DNA of 64,000 nucleotides from Flavicella sediminum (GTDB taxonomy: Bacteria; Bacteroidota; Bacteroidia; Flavobacteriales; Flavobacteriaceae), in contig NZ_VDET01000021.1 in the NCBI RefSeq assembly GCF_006381105.1, forward strand, positions 1 to 64,000. The letters run 5' to 3'. The position numbers were made by a program, and so were the translations under genes. Positions 63,140-64,000 of this stretch are shown here, one piece after another. Below the pieces are notes generated by a model, which was not told the origin of the DNA, did no database searches, and was given only the letters and a program-made list of their open reading frames with translations. Position 1 is the first letter of the stretch, and each line of letters begins with the position of its first letter.

Positions 63140-64000
63140 ATGAAAAAATACGTCTCCTACTTTTTAATTTTAATGCTTATTAGTTCTTGTGGAAAGAAAA
63201 AAGAAAGCACAAATCAGTCCACTCAATATGTTAAAGAATTACCATTTACACGTATTGAATTAAAAGATCTTTCCAGTTTTCAGCCAACATCAAAAAATTG
63301 GCAAATTGTTGGTGATGTGATTGTAGACAGAACCCAAAGAAGAAAAATTTCTACAGCAGAAGGAATGGGGGTATTGGTAAACAATTCTAATAGAACTTTT
63401 AAAAAACACATTTTTTCAAGTTTTGATCATGGAGATATCGAATTGGAGCTAGATGTAATGATGCCTGTTGGGTCAAATTCGGGAATTTACCTACAAGGAA
63501 GATATGAGGTGCAACTTTTTGATAGTTGGCATAAAAATAAAGTTAAATTTTCTGATATAGGAGGTATTTATCAGCGTTGGGATAAAAGTGCAGCAAAAGG
63601 AAAAGAAGGGTATCAAGGTCATACTCCTGTTGTTAATGCAGCAAAGGCTCCTGGTTTATGGCAACATCTAAAAATTAAGTTTACAGCACCAACTTTTAAT
63701 GAGTTTGGACATAAGACAAAAAATGCAAAATTTGACGAGGTTTGGTTAAACGGTGTATTACTACATGAAAACGTAGAGCTTACAGGACCAACGAGAGCCT
63801 CTCCTTTTATTTCCGAAACTCCTTTAGATCCATTTATGATTCAGGGAGATCATGGACCTGTTGCCTTTAAAAATATTAAATACAAATTATATAAAAAGCA
63901 GAATATTTCTTTTTCAGATTTTAAATTTAAAGAATATAATACTGCCTACGAAGAAAATATTCCTAACCTAAACATAGAAAAGGAAATTAAAAATAAAAAG
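63140..64000 (+). CDS. DUF1080 (3-keto-disaccharide hydrolase-like) lipoprotein, partial
   Basis: Open to the right edge, with 287 codons inside the window and no stop. Lipobox in LILMLISSCGKKK. The mature part has the LamG/concanavalin-like pattern of DUF1080: DGDIELELDVMMPVGSNSGIYLQGRYEVQLFDSW, GGIYQRWDKSAAKGKEGYQGHTPVVNAAKAPGLWQHLKIKF, EVWLNGVLLHENVELTGPTR, and PFMIQGDHGPVAFKNIKYK. Such proteins often sit among glycan-degradation genes and bind or cleave sugars. It follows the CSASR sulfatase by 101 bp. Confidence 0.8.
   Translation, partial: MKKYVSYFLILMLISSCGKKKESTNQSTQYVKELPFTRIELKDLSSFQPTSKNWQIVGDVIVDRTQRRKISTAEGMGVLVNNSNRTFKKHIFSSFDHGDIELELDVMMPVGSNSGIYLQGRYEVQLFDSWHKNKVKFSDIGGIYQRWDKSAAKGKEGYQGHTPVVNAAKAPGLWQHLKIKFTAPTFNEFGHKTKNAKFDEVWLNGVLLHENVELTGPTRASPFISETPLDPFMIQGDHGPVAFKNIKYKLYKKQNISFSDFKFKEYNTAYEENIPNLNIEKEIKNKK

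Overview
The window comes from an AT-rich genome of the phylum Bacteroidota, most likely a marine member of the Flavobacteriaceae. Evidence for this: a SusC/SusD pair, a type IX secretion (T9SS) C-terminal sorting domain, many Bacteroidota lipoprotein signals, promoters of the Bacteroidota type (-7 element TAnnTTTG), and dense S1 sulfatases and fucosidases. The genus is inference; the content fits fucan degraders such as Wenyingzhuangia, Zobellia or Formosa.

Layout. 1-3965: sugar-acid catabolism. A divergent rhamnulose-1-phosphate aldolase/dehydrogenase start faces an operon of SDR mannonate oxidoreductase, uxuA and uxaC. 4132-11419: housekeeping and conserved genes (YbiT-like ABC-F ATPase, two small secreted proteins, GlmM-type mutase, a predicted outer-membrane protein, LpxL-type acyltransferase, rhomboid protease, tRNA-Gly, GNAT). 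11592-64000: one very large polysaccharide utilization locus (PUL) running off the right edge. It holds SusC/SusD, ten intact S1 sulfatases plus one broken sulfatase, three GH29 alpha-L-fucosidases, one GH95-like enzyme, a GH141-like beta-helix protein with a PDZ tail, a GH43/GH117-type beta-propeller, five TIM-barrel-like proteins in two families that I could not place in a named CAZy family (candidate endo-acting enzymes), four esterase proteins (one a fusion of two esterase domains), a secreted histidine phosphatase, a DUF6786-like protein and a DUF1080 protein.

Working model (inference). Surface and secreted endo-enzymes cut a sulfated, probably O-acetylated fucan. SusC/SusD import oligosaccharides. 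Sulfatases and esterases strip substituents, and GH29/GH95/GH141 release L-fucose. The uronate operon would handle any glucuronic acid side chains, although no glucuronidase is seen here.

Main discovery. A 27-bp box (AGCAA at positions 2-6, TG(A) near 12-14, GAGAAA at 22-27) lies upstream of nine transcription units of the PUL on both strands. In eight of nine cases the -7 element ends exactly 29 nt after the box, and in the ninth 30 nt. No gene-sized annotation explains it. The two half-sites AGCAA/AGAAA are 21 bp apart, as expected for an AraC-type (for example HTCS) activator. No regulator gene for it lies in the window.
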